This document shows positions 12,112 to 19,818 of a stretch of DNA of 64,000 nt, piece after piece. The stretch is from Perlucidibaca sp. (lineage in GTDB: Bacteria; Pseudomonadota; Gammaproteobacteria; Pseudomonadales; Moraxellaceae). The translations under genes and the position numbers were made by a program. Numbering within the stretch: the first letter of the stretch is position 1; each line of letters opens with the position of its first letter. Location of the stretch: assembly GCA_023265995.1 (NCBI GenBank), contig JAHFSA010000007.1, forward strand, positions 22,191 through 86,190, read 5' to 3'. Under the pieces are notes generated by a model that searched no databases, was not told where the DNA came from, and saw only the letters and a list, made by a program, of their open reading frames with translations.

Positions 12112-13353
12112 ATGGCCATCCTTCAGGAGACCTCCTTGAGTTCTGTCGCTTCGCAACAGCGTGTGCTGTCCGGCATGCGTCCCACCGGACGCCTGCATCT
12201 CGGTCACTACCACGGCGTGCTGAAGAACTGGGTCACCCTGCAGCATGAGTACGACTGCTTCTTCTTCGTCGCCGACTGGCATGCCCTGACCACGCATTAC
12301 GACGATCCCAGCCAGATCGAGCGCGCCACGCTGGAAATGCTGGTCGACTGGCTGGCTGCCGGCGTCAATCCCAAGGCCGCCACGCTGTTCGTGCAGTCGG
12401 CCATGCCCGAGCACGCCGAACTGCATCTGCTGCTGTCCATGATGACGCCGCTGGGCTGGCTGGAGCGCGTGCCGACCTACAAGGATCAGCAGGAAAAGCT
12501 GCGCGAAAAGGATCTCGCCACTTACGGTTTCCTCGGCTACCCGCTGCTGCAGGCTGCCGACATCCTGCTTTATCGCGCCGGCCTGGTGCCGGTGGGCGCC
12601 GACCAGGTCTCGCATGTCGAGCTGACCCGCGAGGTCGCGCGCCGCTTCAATCACCTCTACGGTCGCGAGCCGGGCTTCGAGCAGGCCGTTGAGGCCGCCA
12701 TCGTCAAGATGGGCAAGAAGGCCGCCAAGGTCTACGTCGATCTGCGCAAGCGCTACCAGGAAACCGGCGATGCCGAGGCGCTGGGCACCGCCCAGGCGCT
12801 GGTGCGCGACCAGCAGAACATCACCCTGGGCGACAAGGAGCGTCTGCTCGGCTCCATCGAGGGTTCGGGCAAGATCATCCTGCCGGAGCCGCAGCCGCTG
12901 CTGACGCCGGCTTCGAAGATGCCTGGTCTTGATGGTCAGAAGATGTCCAAGTCCTATGGCAACACCATCTCCCTGCGCGAAGCGCCGGATGATGTCGATG
13001 CCAAGATCCGCAAGATGCCGACCGATCCGGCCCGCGTCCGCCGTACCGATGCCGGCAATCCGGACGTCTGCCCGGTCTGGCAGCTGCACGAGGTCTACTC
13101 GGACGAGCAGCGCAAGCAGTGGGTGCAGCAGGGCTGCCGCAGCGCCGGGATTGGCTGTCTGGAGTGCAAGAAGCCGGTGATCGATGCCATCAATGCCGAG
13201 CTGGAGCCCATGCGTCTGCGCGGCCGTGAATTCGAGCAGGCGCCCGACATGCTGCGCAGCGTGCTGGCGGATGGCGCCGAGCGTGCCCGTGAAGTCGCCA
13301 GCGCGACCCTGGCCGACGTGCGACAGGCACTGGGGCTTGCCTACGCACGCTAA
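12112..13353 (+). CDS. trpS: Tryptophan--tRNA ligase
   Basis: 413-residue class I aminoacyl-tRNA synthetase charging tRNA-Trp. The HIGH-like signature is GRLHLGHYHG (residues 26-35) and KMSKS is at 277-281. It is longer than E. coli TrpS and resembles the extended pseudomonad type, with a Lys-rich insert (KKAAKVYVDLRKRY) before the KMSKS part. The annotated ATG at 12112 is very near the predicted transcription start, so TTG at 12136 may be the true initiator, giving 405 residues. Confidence 0.96.
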   Translation: MAILQETSLSSVASQQRVLSGMRPTGRLHLGHYHGVLKNWVTLQHEYDCFFFVADWHALTTHYDDPSQIERATLEMLVDWLAAGVNPKAATLFVQSAMPEHAELHLLLSMMTPLGWLERVPTYKDQQEKLREKDLATYGFLGYPLLQAADILLYRAGLVPVGADQVSHVELTREVARRFNHLYGREPGFEQAVEAAIVKMGKKAAKVYVDLRKRYQETGDAEALGTAQALVRDQQNITLGDKERLLGSIEGSGKIILPEPQPLLTPASKMPGLDGQKMSKSYGNTISLREAPDDVDAKIRKMPTDPARVRRTDAGNPDVCPVWQLHEVYSDEQRKQWVQQGCRSAGIGCLECKKPVIDAINAELEPMRLRGREFEQAPDMLRSVLADGAERAREVASATLADVRQALGLAYAR

Positions 13354-13404
13354 AGCCGGTTGTAATGCCTTTACCGCTGCGAAGCGGCAAGCCGAGAACA
13401 GAAC

Positions 13405-14373
13405 ATGACCAGTAACGAGTCCGACATTCCCGTCGTCGAGCCTGCGCCCGACACGGCAGCGGCAGCCGTCGAGGCCACCCCCAGCGGGGAGGCACGGGCC
13501 TCGCTGACTGCGGTTGCCCGCGTCAAGGGCGAGCTGTTCACGCAACTGCCCGATGATCTCTATATCCCGCCCGATGCCCTGCAGGTCTTTCTCGACACCT
13601 TCGAGGGGCCGCTCGACCTGCTGCTCTACCTCATTCGCGCCCAGAACCTCGACATCCTCGACATTCCGGTGGCGAAGATCACGCATCAGTACCTCGAATA
13701 CATCGGGCTCATGCGTGCGCTCAATTTCGACCTCGCCGCCGAATACCTGCTCATGGCGGCCTGGCTGGGCGAGATCAAGTCGCGCCTGCTGCTGCCGCGT
13801 CCCAAGGGGCCCGATGGCGAGGAAGAGCTGGATCCGCGTGCCGAGCTGATCCGTCGTCTGCAGGAGTACGAGCGCTTCAAGAAGGCCGCCGAAGCCATTG
13901 ACCGCATGCCCTGCGAAGGCCGTGACTTCTTCGTGGCCGCGGCTCAGCAGCCGGACTACACCCGCCAGAAGGAGCCGCCCCAGGTCGAACTGCGCGAGCT
14001 GCTGCTGGCCTTGCAGGATGTGCTGCGGCGCGCCGACCTCTACGAGTCGCACCAGATTTCCAAGGAAACGCTGTCCATGCGCGAGCGCATGAGCGGCATT
14101 CTCGAGCGCCTGCGTGGCGGCAGTTTCCTGCCCTTTGTTTCGCTCTTCCATGTCGAGGAAGGGCGTCTGGGCGTGGTGGTGTCGTTCATGGCCATTCTCG
14201 AACTGGTCAAGGAAGGTCTGATCGATCTGGTGCAGACCGAGTCGTTCGCCGACATCCATGTCCGTGCCCGCATCGGCGATGCCCAGGGCCATGACCTGGA
14301 CCTCGGCGATGATCCGGCCGGCCGCGACGCCAACGAAGATTTCCAGGAGGAGGCTGCATTCGATGACGCCTGA
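13405..14373 (+). CDS. scpA: Segregation and condensation protein A
   Basis: 322-residue kleisin that bridges the SMC heads in the bacterial condensin. It has an Ala/Glu-rich N-terminal extension (about 45 residues), then the typical FEGPLDLLLYLIRAQNLDI helix region (residues about 60-80) and a C-terminal winged helix. It overlaps scpB by 11 bp, so the two subunits are probably translationally coupled. Smc itself is encoded at the left of the window. Confidence 0.96.
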   Translation: MTSNESDIPVVEPAPDTAAAAVEATPSGEARASLTAVARVKGELFTQLPDDLYIPPDALQVFLDTFEGPLDLLLYLIRAQNLDILDIPVAKITHQYLEYIGLMRALNFDLAAEYLLMAAWLGEIKSRLLLPRPKGPDGEEELDPRAELIRRLQEYERFKKAAEAIDRMPCEGRDFFVAAAQQPDYTRQKEPPQVELRELLLALQDVLRRADLYESHQISKETLSMRERMSGILERLRGGSFLPFVSLFHVEEGRLGVVVSFMAILELVKEGLIDLVQTESFADIHVRARIGDAQGHDLDLGDDPAGRDANEDFQEEAAFDDA

Positions 14374-14929
14374 AGAACTCAAAGCCATAGTCGAGGGCGC
14401 GCTTTTCGCCGCCGGCCGCGCGCTCAGCATCGAGCAACTGCAGGCGCTGTTCGAGGAAGGCCGGGCACCCGATGCCGGCAGCCTGCGCGCCATTCTCAAT
14501 GCCCTGCAGTCGGATTATTCCGGCCGTGGCGTGCAGCTGCAGCAGGTGTCATCGGGCTGGCGCTTCCAGGTCTGCAGCGACGTCGGCCCCTGGGTCAGCC
14601 GGCTCTGGGAGGAGCGCCCGCAGCGCTATTCGCGCGCGCTGCTGGAGACCCTGGCGCTGATCGCCTACCGGCAGCCCATCACGCGTTCCGAGATCGAGGA
14701 CATCCGTGGTGTCACGGTCAGCACGCAGATCGTGAAAACCCTGCTCGAACGCGAGTGGATACGTGTTGCCGGTCACAAGGAAGTTCCCGGTCGTCCGGCG
14801 TTGTTCGCCACGACCAAGACCTTTCTCGATGACTTCAATTTGCAGAGCCTGGCTGACTTGCCGGCCCTGGCCGATATTCGCGATCTCTCCGAGATTGCCG
14901 CTGAACTGGAAAACGTGACTCATGAGTGA
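14363..14929 (+). CDS. scpB: Segregation and condensation protein B
   Basis: 188-residue ScpB with two winged-helix domains; motifs AIVEGALFAAGRALS near the start and ALIAYRQPITRSEIEDIRGV in the second domain are family signatures. It binds ScpA and regulates condensin. Start ATG at 14363 lies inside the end of scpA after a strong AGGAGGAGG site. Overlaps rluB by 8 bp. Confidence 0.96.
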   Translation: MTPEELKAIVEGALFAAGRALSIEQLQALFEEGRAPDAGSLRAILNALQSDYSGRGVQLQQVSSGWRFQVCSDVGPWVSRLWEERPQRYSRALLETLALIAYRQPITRSEIEDIRGVTVSTQIVKTLLEREWIRVAGHKEVPGRPALFATTKTFLDDFNLQSLADLPALADIRDLSEIAAELENVTHE

Positions 14930-15911
14930 AAAATTGCAGAAAGTCCTGGCACGCACCGGACTGGGTTCGCGTCGCCACATGGAACAGGCCATCATCGACG
15001 GCCGCGTCAGCGTCAATGGCAGCGTTGCCGCTCTCGGCGACCGTATCGAGGCCGGCGCCGAGCTGCGTCTTGACGGCCGTCTCGTGCACTTCAGCGTCGA
15101 GTCCGAGCTGCGCCGCCGCGTCATCGCCTATTACAAGCCGGAAGGCGAGATCTGCTCGCGCTCCGATCCGGAAGGCCGTCCGACCGTGTTCGACCGCCTG
15201 CCGCGCATCAATGGCGAGCGCTGGGTCATGGTCGGCCGTCTCGACATCAACAGTACCGGTCTGCTGCTGTTCACCAACGACGGCGAGTTCGCCAACCGCC
15301 TCATGCATCCGTCCAGCGGCATCGAGCGCGAGTACGCCGTGCGTGTCATGGGCGAGGTGACGCCGCAGGTCCAGCGCACGCTCTGCGAAGGCGTTGAACT
15401 GGAAGATGGTCCGGCCAAGTTCGAGAGCATGTCCGAACTCGGTGGCGAAGGCTTCAACCGCTGGTGGCAGGTGGTGGTGAAGGAAGGGCGCAATCGTGAA
15501 GTGCGCCGCCTCTTCGAGTCCCAGGAGCTCAAGGTCAGCCGTCTGCTGCGTACCCGTTACGGCACCCAGAAGCTGCCGCGCGAGCTGCGCACCGGACGCT
15601 GGGTCGAACTCGACAAGCCCGATATCGACAACCTGCTCGGCGCCGTCGAGCTGCGTCCGCGTCGTGGCGGCACCGGTCTCTTCGGTCTCGCCAAGCGTCG
15701 TGTCGAGAAGCAGCGCGAGAATCCGCTGCCGGCACGTCCGGTCGACAGCCGCACGCGTCGTGGCACGCAGGAAGGCGAGCGTCCGGCTCGTCCGGCGCGC
15801 GTGACCCGTGCCGGTGATGCTGCCCCGCGTGATGACGGCCAGGGCCGCAAGGGCGGCTATCTGCGTCAGCAGCGCCGTGACGGTCGCACGCGTTCGGATG
15901 ACGACAAGTAA
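14922..15911 (+). CDS. rluB: 23S rRNA pseudouridine(2605) synthase
   Basis: 329-residue RsuA-type pseudouridine synthase. An N-terminal S4 RNA-binding domain (about residues 3-60) is followed by the catalytic domain with GRLDINSTG (Asp108 is the catalytic residue). The C-terminal tail from about 245 is basic and disordered, rich in Arg/Gly/Asp, as in many RluB proteins. Function: converts U2605 (E. coli numbering) of 23S rRNA. Last gene of a coupled trpS-scpAB-rluB run. Confidence 0.94.
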   Translation: MSEKLQKVLARTGLGSRRHMEQAIIDGRVSVNGSVAALGDRIEAGAELRLDGRLVHFSVESELRRRVIAYYKPEGEICSRSDPEGRPTVFDRLPRINGERWVMVGRLDINSTGLLLFTNDGEFANRLMHPSSGIEREYAVRVMGEVTPQVQRTLCEGVELEDGPAKFESMSELGGEGFNRWWQVVVKEGRNREVRRLFESQELKVSRLLRTRYGTQKLPRELRTGRWVELDKPDIDNLLGAVELRPRRGGTGLFGLAKRRVEKQRENPLPARPVDSRTRRGTQEGERPARPARVTRAGDAAPRDDGQGRKGGYLRQQRRDGRTRSDDDK

Positions 15912-15926
15912 GGCGGGTGAGGGCAC

Positions 15927-16352
15927 ATGCATATCGATGTCAGCACGCCATCCATCCTGTTCCCGGCCATTTCCTTGCTGCTGCTGGCGTTCACCAACCG
16001 CTTCCTGGCGCTGGCGAACCTCATCCGCACCTTGCATGACCGCTACAAGGAAACGCCGGACCCGCTGGTGCTGGCGCAGATCGGCAACCTGCGCAACCGC
16101 CTGCTGCTGATTCGCGACATGCAGGCCTGCGGCGTCACCAGCCTGACCATCTGCATTCTCTGCATCGGTCTGGTGCTGCTCAGGTTCCAGGTCGGCGCGC
16201 TGATCGCCTTCGTCATCAGCCTGATCCTGATGTTCCTGGCGCTGGCGCTGTCCCTGCGCGAGATCCTGATTTCGACGCGGGCGCTGGAGACGCATCTGGC
16301 CGACATCGAGGAGCTGCACGTCGAGGACGAGGCCTGGCACAAGCATTTGTAA
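15927..16352 (+). CDS. DUF2721 integral membrane protein
   Basis: 141-residue membrane protein with three hydrophobic segments (about residues 10-30, 66-86, 88-110) and a polar C-terminus. The RFLALANLIRTLHDRY and RNRLLLIRDMQACG stretches match the DUF2721 family, whose role is unknown. It begins 16 bp after rluB behind a purine-rich site and ends 11 bp before the next gene, so it is probably in the same transcript. Confidence 0.75.
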   Translation: MHIDVSTPSILFPAISLLLLAFTNRFLALANLIRTLHDRYKETPDPLVLAQIGNLRNRLLLIRDMQACGVTSLTICILCIGLVLLRFQVGALIAFVISLILMFLALALSLREILISTRALETHLADIEELHVEDEAWHKHL

Positions 16353-16363
16353 CGGAGGTGGAC

Positions 16364-16747
16364 ATGGCCATCACCAAGCTGCATTTTGTCTACAACGTGG
16401 ATGCCACGCCCCAGGCGTTGGTCAAGGATTTCGTGCATCGCATCACGGATCCCGAGACCTATCCCTGCAAGCTCTGCGACATCACCTACGGCCGTTTCGT
16501 GAAGAAGCCGGGCTGGCAGCTTTTCCTCTGGTCGCTGCCGGTGAAGTCGGCGTTCTACACCCGTGACCGTTTCCTCAAGGCCTGGCCGCAACAGACCGGA
16601 CAGACCTTTCCGGCGGTGTTCGCCGAGCAGGCCGATGGCAGTCTCAGGACCTTCATTGGCGCCGGAGAATTCGTGGCGATCCCGACGCTGGAAGCTCTCA
16701 AGCAGGAAGTGCACGCCCGTCTGGCCCTGGCTGCGCGGCCGTCATGA
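16364..16747 (+). CDS. Uncharacterised protein with a CxxC motif
   Basis: 127-residue soluble protein I cannot assign to a named family. It opens AITKLHFVYNVDATPQALVKDFVHRITDPETYPCKLCDITYGRF when read in two parts (MAITKLHFVYNVDATP, then ALVKDFVHRITDPETYPC). The CKLCDITYGR patch around residues 36-45 looks like a metal or redox site. Later it has conserved-looking YTRDRFLKAWP. ATG at 16364 is preceded by GGAGG at 5 nt. It overlaps the following methyltransferase by 4 bp (ATGA), so the two are probably made together. Confidence 0.7.
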   Translation: MAITKLHFVYNVDATPQALVKDFVHRITDPETYPCKLCDITYGRFVKKPGWQLFLWSLPVKSAFYTRDRFLKAWPQQTGQTFPAVFAEQADGSLRTFIGAGEFVAIPTLEALKQEVHARLALAARPS

Positions 16748-17295
16748 CGCGCACGCTGACCCCGACGCAGGCCAGCCGCGTCTACGACAGGCTGGCGCCG
16801 ATCATGAACCTGTCGGCGGTGGTCGAGGACAAGGCCACCAACGAGCTGCTGGCGCATCTGGATCTGGCGCGCACCGAGTCGGTCTTCGAGTTTGGTTGCG
16901 GCACCGGTCATTTCGCCCGTCAGCTCATGCGCCAGGCACCGCTGGCGCGCTATCAGGGGCTGGATGTCAGCCCGCGCATGGTGGCGCTGGCACGCAAGGC
17001 GCTGAAGCCCTGGCAGGAGCGGGCGGCGCTGTGGGTCAGCGAGGGTGGGGCACCGACGGCTCAGCCCGATGCCTCCTGCGACCGCTTCGTGTCCAACTAT
17101 GTGCTGGATCTGCTGCCGGAGGCGATGATCGTGCAGGTGCTGGACGAAGCGCATCGCATGCTGCGGCCGGGTGGTCTGCTGGCGCTGTCCAGCCTGACCG
17201 AGGGTCATACGCCGGCGAGCCGGGCGCTGATCCGTGGCTGGTCCTGGTTGCATGGTCGCCAGCCCGCTCTGGTGGCGGGTTGCCGGCCGATTTAG
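16744..17295 (+). CDS. Class I SAM-dependent methyltransferase, ended early by an amber codon
   Basis: 183 residues up to an in-frame TAG. The SAM-binding motif I is VFEFGCGTGHFARQ (about residues 48-61), followed by an acidic loop (GLDVSPRMVALARKAL) and the post-motif DLLPEAMIVQVLDEAHRMLRPGG. The frame stays open after the TAG for 34 more codons to TGA at 17395-17397, and that extension (LRHYLADARW, ending VARRI) reads like the missing C-terminal strands of such enzymes. A GAG to TAG change would explain it. The substrate is unknown. It overlaps the CxxC protein gene upstream by 4 bp. Whether the short product is active cannot be told. Confidence 0.75.
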   Translation: MTRTLTPTQASRVYDRLAPIMNLSAVVEDKATNELLAHLDLARTESVFEFGCGTGHFARQLMRQAPLARYQGLDVSPRMVALARKALKPWQERAALWVSEGGAPTAQPDASCDRFVSNYVLDLLPEAMIVQVLDEAHRMLRPGGLLALSSLTEGHTPASRALIRGWSWLHGRQPALVAGCRPI

Positions 17296-17397
17296 CTGCG
17301 CCACTATCTGGCTGATGCGCGCTGGCAAATCATCCATTACCGGCAGGTGGCGCCACTCGCGGTGCCGCTGGAGGCGCTGGTGGCGCGACGTATTTGA
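17293..17397 (+). other. In-frame amber codon and open extension of the methyltransferase
   Basis: TAG at 17293-17295 is followed in the same frame by 33 sense codons after the stop and then TGA at 17395-17397. The extension contains methyltransferase-like C-terminal sequence (LRHYLADARWQIIHYRQV). It could be a recent nonsense mutation, a sequencing error or a readthrough site. No recoding signal such as a pyrrolysine gene set is seen in the window. Confidence 0.7.
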
Positions 17398-17412
17398 AGG
17401 CGAGGAATGCCG

Positions 17413-17450
17413 GACATGAAAAAGCCCCGTTTCCGGGGCTTTTTCATGTC
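17413..17450. terminator. Bidirectional rho-independent terminator
   Basis: Perfect 17-bp inverted repeat starting GACATGAAAAAGCCCCG (17413-17429) with a 4-nt loop TTTC and the complement at 17434-17450. It sits between the convergent methyltransferase and yciK genes and serves both. Confidence 0.92.
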
Positions 17451-17464
17451 CTGATGGCGGCGCT

Positions 17465-18223
17465 TCAGGCGGATGCTTTCGGCGGCTGGGCGTCGAAGGA
17501 CTGACCGGTGATGCCGACACTGTCCGGACCGAGCAGGTAGAGATAGAGCGGCATGATCTCTTCCGGCGTCGTCACCGTGGCCGGATTCTCGCCCGGATAG
17601 GCGTGCGCGCGCATGTTGGTGCGCGTGGCGCCCGGGTTGATGGCGTTGACGCGGATGTTGGAGACGTTGGCCAGTTCGTCGGAGAGCATTTGCACCATGC
17701 CTTCGATGCCGCACTTGGAGATCGCATAGGCGCCCCAGAATGCGCGGGCGCGGCGGCCGACGCTGCTGCTGGTCATCACCACGCTGGCGTCCGCCGCCTG
17801 CTTGAGCAGGGGCAGCAGGGCCTGGGTGAGCACGAACGGTGCCCGCAGGTTGATCTTCATGACGAAGTCCCAGGTGTCCGGGTCGTACATTTCCAGTGGC
17901 GTGATTTCGCCCAGCACGGCGGCGTTGTGAAGTACGCCGTCGAGGCGCCCGAAGGTGTTCTCGATGACTTCGGCGACCTGCTGGCATTCGTGCAGGCCGG
18001 CCATGCTCAGGTCCAGAGTCAGGATGGCCGGAGTCGGGTGTCCGGCGGCGACGATCTCGTCGTAGACAGCTTCGAGCTTGCCCAGGACACGACCGAGCAG
18101 CACCACGGTGGCGCCATGGGCGGCCAGGGTTTTGGCGGCGACACGTCCGATGCCATCACCGGCACCAGTCACCAGCAGCACGCGGTCTGTCAGAAGATTG
18201 TCTGGTGCTTCATAGCTTTGCAT
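17465..18223 (-). CDS. yciK: YciK family short-chain dehydrogenase/reductase
   Basis: 252-residue SDR with the NAD(P) motif TGAGDGIG (about residues 18-25), NNAG equivalent HNAAVLG, and the catalytic Ser...YxxxK as SSSVGRRARAFWGAYAISK. Substrate unknown. Start chosen at ATG 18223 (MQSYEAPDN); the frame extends to a TTG at 18247 but without a better site. It overlaps the end of mupP by 14 bp, and the ubiG-mupP-yciK order matches Pseudomonas. Confidence 0.9.
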   Translation of the reverse strand: MQSYEAPDNLLTDRVLLVTGAGDGIGRVAAKTLAAHGATVVLLGRVLGKLEAVYDEIVAAGHPTPAILTLDLSMAGLHECQQVAEVIENTFGRLDGVLHNAAVLGEITPLEMYDPDTWDFVMKINLRAPFVLTQALLPLLKQAADASVVMTSSSVGRRARAFWGAYAISKCGIEGMVQMLSDELANVSNIRVNAINPGATRTNMRAHAYPGENPATVTTPEEIMPLYLYLLGPDSVGITGQSFDAQPPKASA

Positions 18224-18920
18224 GTGTTTTCTCGACAACGGAATCAAATGAGTTCAGGTAGGCCGTGAGCCAGTTCGCGAAATCCGTGACGGTCTCGCAG
18301 AGCACGTCCGCGCCCCAGCTGGCCGGCGAATCACCGGCCTGCACATAGCCCCAGCCGACCGCGACGGTAATCATGCCGGCGCTGCGTCCGGCCTCGATGT
18401 CACGTACATGGTCACCGACGTAGATGCACTGCGCCGGGTTGACGCCAGCCAGCTCGGCGGCCTTGTACAGCGGCTCCGGATGCGGCTTGGTCTGGCTGAC
18501 ATGATCCGGGCAGACGGTCGCGACCGAGCGGCTGTCGAGGCCGAGCGCGGCCATCAGCGGATTGGTGAAGCGGCTGGGCTTGTTGGTGACCACGCCCCAG
18601 GCCAGCTGACGGCTTTCCATGTCGGCAAGAACGGTATCCAGGCCCGGAAACAGTCGGGAGTGATCGGCCAGATGCTCGGCATATTCGCTCAGGAAGGTCT
18701 GTCGCAGCGTTTCCAGTTCGGGCGCATCCGCCGGCAGTTGCGGGAAGCCGGTGGCGATGACCGCGCGGGCGCCCTCGGAAACCACGGCACGGATGGTGTC
18801 GTAGGGCAGGGCCGGCAAGCCCTGGCGCTCGCGCAGGCGGTTGACGCCGGCGTGGAAGTCGGGCGCGGTGTCGACCAGGGTGCCGTCGAGGTCGAAGAAG
18901 ACGGCGGCCGGACGGCTCAA
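18210..18920 (-). CDS. mupP: N-acetylmuramic acid 6-phosphate phosphatase (HAD family)
   Basis: 236-residue HAD hydrolase with [11 protein letters not shown] (nucleophile Asp10, acid Asp12), the VVTNKPSRF motif II region and [12 protein letters not shown] motif III. By sequence alone it could be a phosphoglycolate phosphatase. The ubiG-mupP-yciK order is that of Pseudomonas, where the gene was shown to be MupP of the MurNAc recycling route with AmgK and MurU. Start is TTG at 18920, overlapping the ubiG stop, with GGAGG upstream. Confidence 0.82.
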   Translation of the reverse strand: MSRPAAVFFDLDGTLVDTAPDFHAGVNRLRERQGLPALPYDTIRAVVSEGARAVIATGFPQLPADAPELETLRQTFLSEYAEHLADHSRLFPGLDTVLADMESRQLAWGVVTNKPSRFTNPLMAALGLDSRSVATVCPDHVSQTKPHPEPLYKAAELAGVNPAQCIYVGDHVRDIEAGRSAGMITVAVGWGYVQAGDSPASWGADVLCETVTDFANWLTAYLNSFDSVVEKTHAKL

Positions 18921-19672
18921 CGCGCGGCCTCCGATGCGGCCGGACGGGTGCAGGCGATCATGTAGTTCACGTCCACGTTCGGCGCCAGCCAGTAGCGTCC
19001 GCTCAGCGGGTTGAAGTGCAGGCCGGTGATCTCGTCGACACTGAGGCCGGCGGCGCGCACCCAGCGGCCGAGCTCGGACGGGCGGATGAACTTCTGGTAG
19101 TCGTGGGTGCCGCGCGGCAGCATGCGCAGCACGTATTCGGCGCCGACGATGGCGAACAGCCAGGACTTGGGGTTGCGGTTGAGCGTGGAGAAGAAGACGC
19201 GTCCGCCAGGCTTCACCAACTGGTAGCAGGCCGCCACGATGGAACCCGGATCGGGCACATGTTCCAGCATTTCGAGACAGGTCACGGTATCGAAGCTGCC
19301 CGGCTGCATGGCTGCCAGGGCCTCGACCGGAATCTGCCGGTATTCGAGGTTGCGCACGCCTTCCTGTTCGGCATGCAGGCGGCCGACGGCCAGCGGGGCT
19401 TCACCCATGTCGATACCGAGCACATTGGCGCCACGGCGGGCCATGCTTTCGGCGAGGATGCCGCCGCCGCAGCCGACATCGAGGACACGCTGCCCGGCCA
19501 GGCCGGCACGCTCGTCGATCCAGTTCAGACGCAGCGGGTTGATGTCATGCAAGGGCTTGAATTCAGAGGTCTTGTCCCACCATTTGGCAGCGAGTGCCTC
19601 GAACTTGGCGATTTCGGCGGGATCGACGTTGGCGACGACGTGAGCAGTCGACGGGTCCAGGGGCTGGGACAT
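18917..19672 (-). CDS. ubiG: Ubiquinone biosynthesis O-methyltransferase
   Basis: 251-residue SAM methyltransferase with motif [10 protein letters not shown] (residues 63-71) and family stretches [25 protein letters not shown] (in pieces) and KFIRPSEL. UbiG performs both O-methylations in ubiquinone synthesis at the inner membrane face. It is the first gene of the minus-strand ubiG-mupP-yciK run and is divergent from gyrA across about 146 bp. Confidence 0.96.
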   Translation of the reverse strand: MSQPLDPSTAHVVANVDPAEIAKFEALAAKWWDKTSEFKPLHDINPLRLNWIDERAGLAGQRVLDVGCGGGILAESMARRGANVLGIDMGEAPLAVGRLHAEQEGVRNLEYRQIPVEALAAMQPGSFDTVTCLEMLEHVPDPGSIVAACYQLVKPGGRVFFSTLNRNPKSWLFAIVGAEYVLRMLPRGTHDYQKFIRPSELGRWVRAAGLSVDEITGLHFNPLSGRYWLAPNVDVNYMIACTRPAASEAAR

Positions 19673-19752
19673 GGTGTTTTCCTTGGGCCGGGGCTGGCAA
19701 AAGGCGACAGTATAGCGGGATTCGCCAATGCCAGTGACGGTTCAAAGGGCTG

Positions 19753-19779
19753 CTGACAACCCCCCGTATATGCTAGACT
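19753..19779 (+). promoter_or_regulatory. gyrA: Candidate gyrA promoter
   Basis: A CTGACA (19753-19758) lies 15 bp upstream of an extended -10 TGC-TAGACT (TAGACT at 19774-19779). The spacing is short for a -35, but the TG extension can compensate. It lies about 40 bp before the gyrA ATG, in the ubiG-gyrA divergent region. Confidence 0.45.
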
Positions 19780-19818
19780 CCAGCGCTTTAACGACGGCCC
19801 AGAAGAAGAGAAAACTGC

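Noticed and set aside
13366-13392. Short hairpin between trpS and scpA as a terminator
   Set aside because: The stem (CCGCT/AGCGG) is only 5 bp and has no T run; transcription probably continues into scpA.
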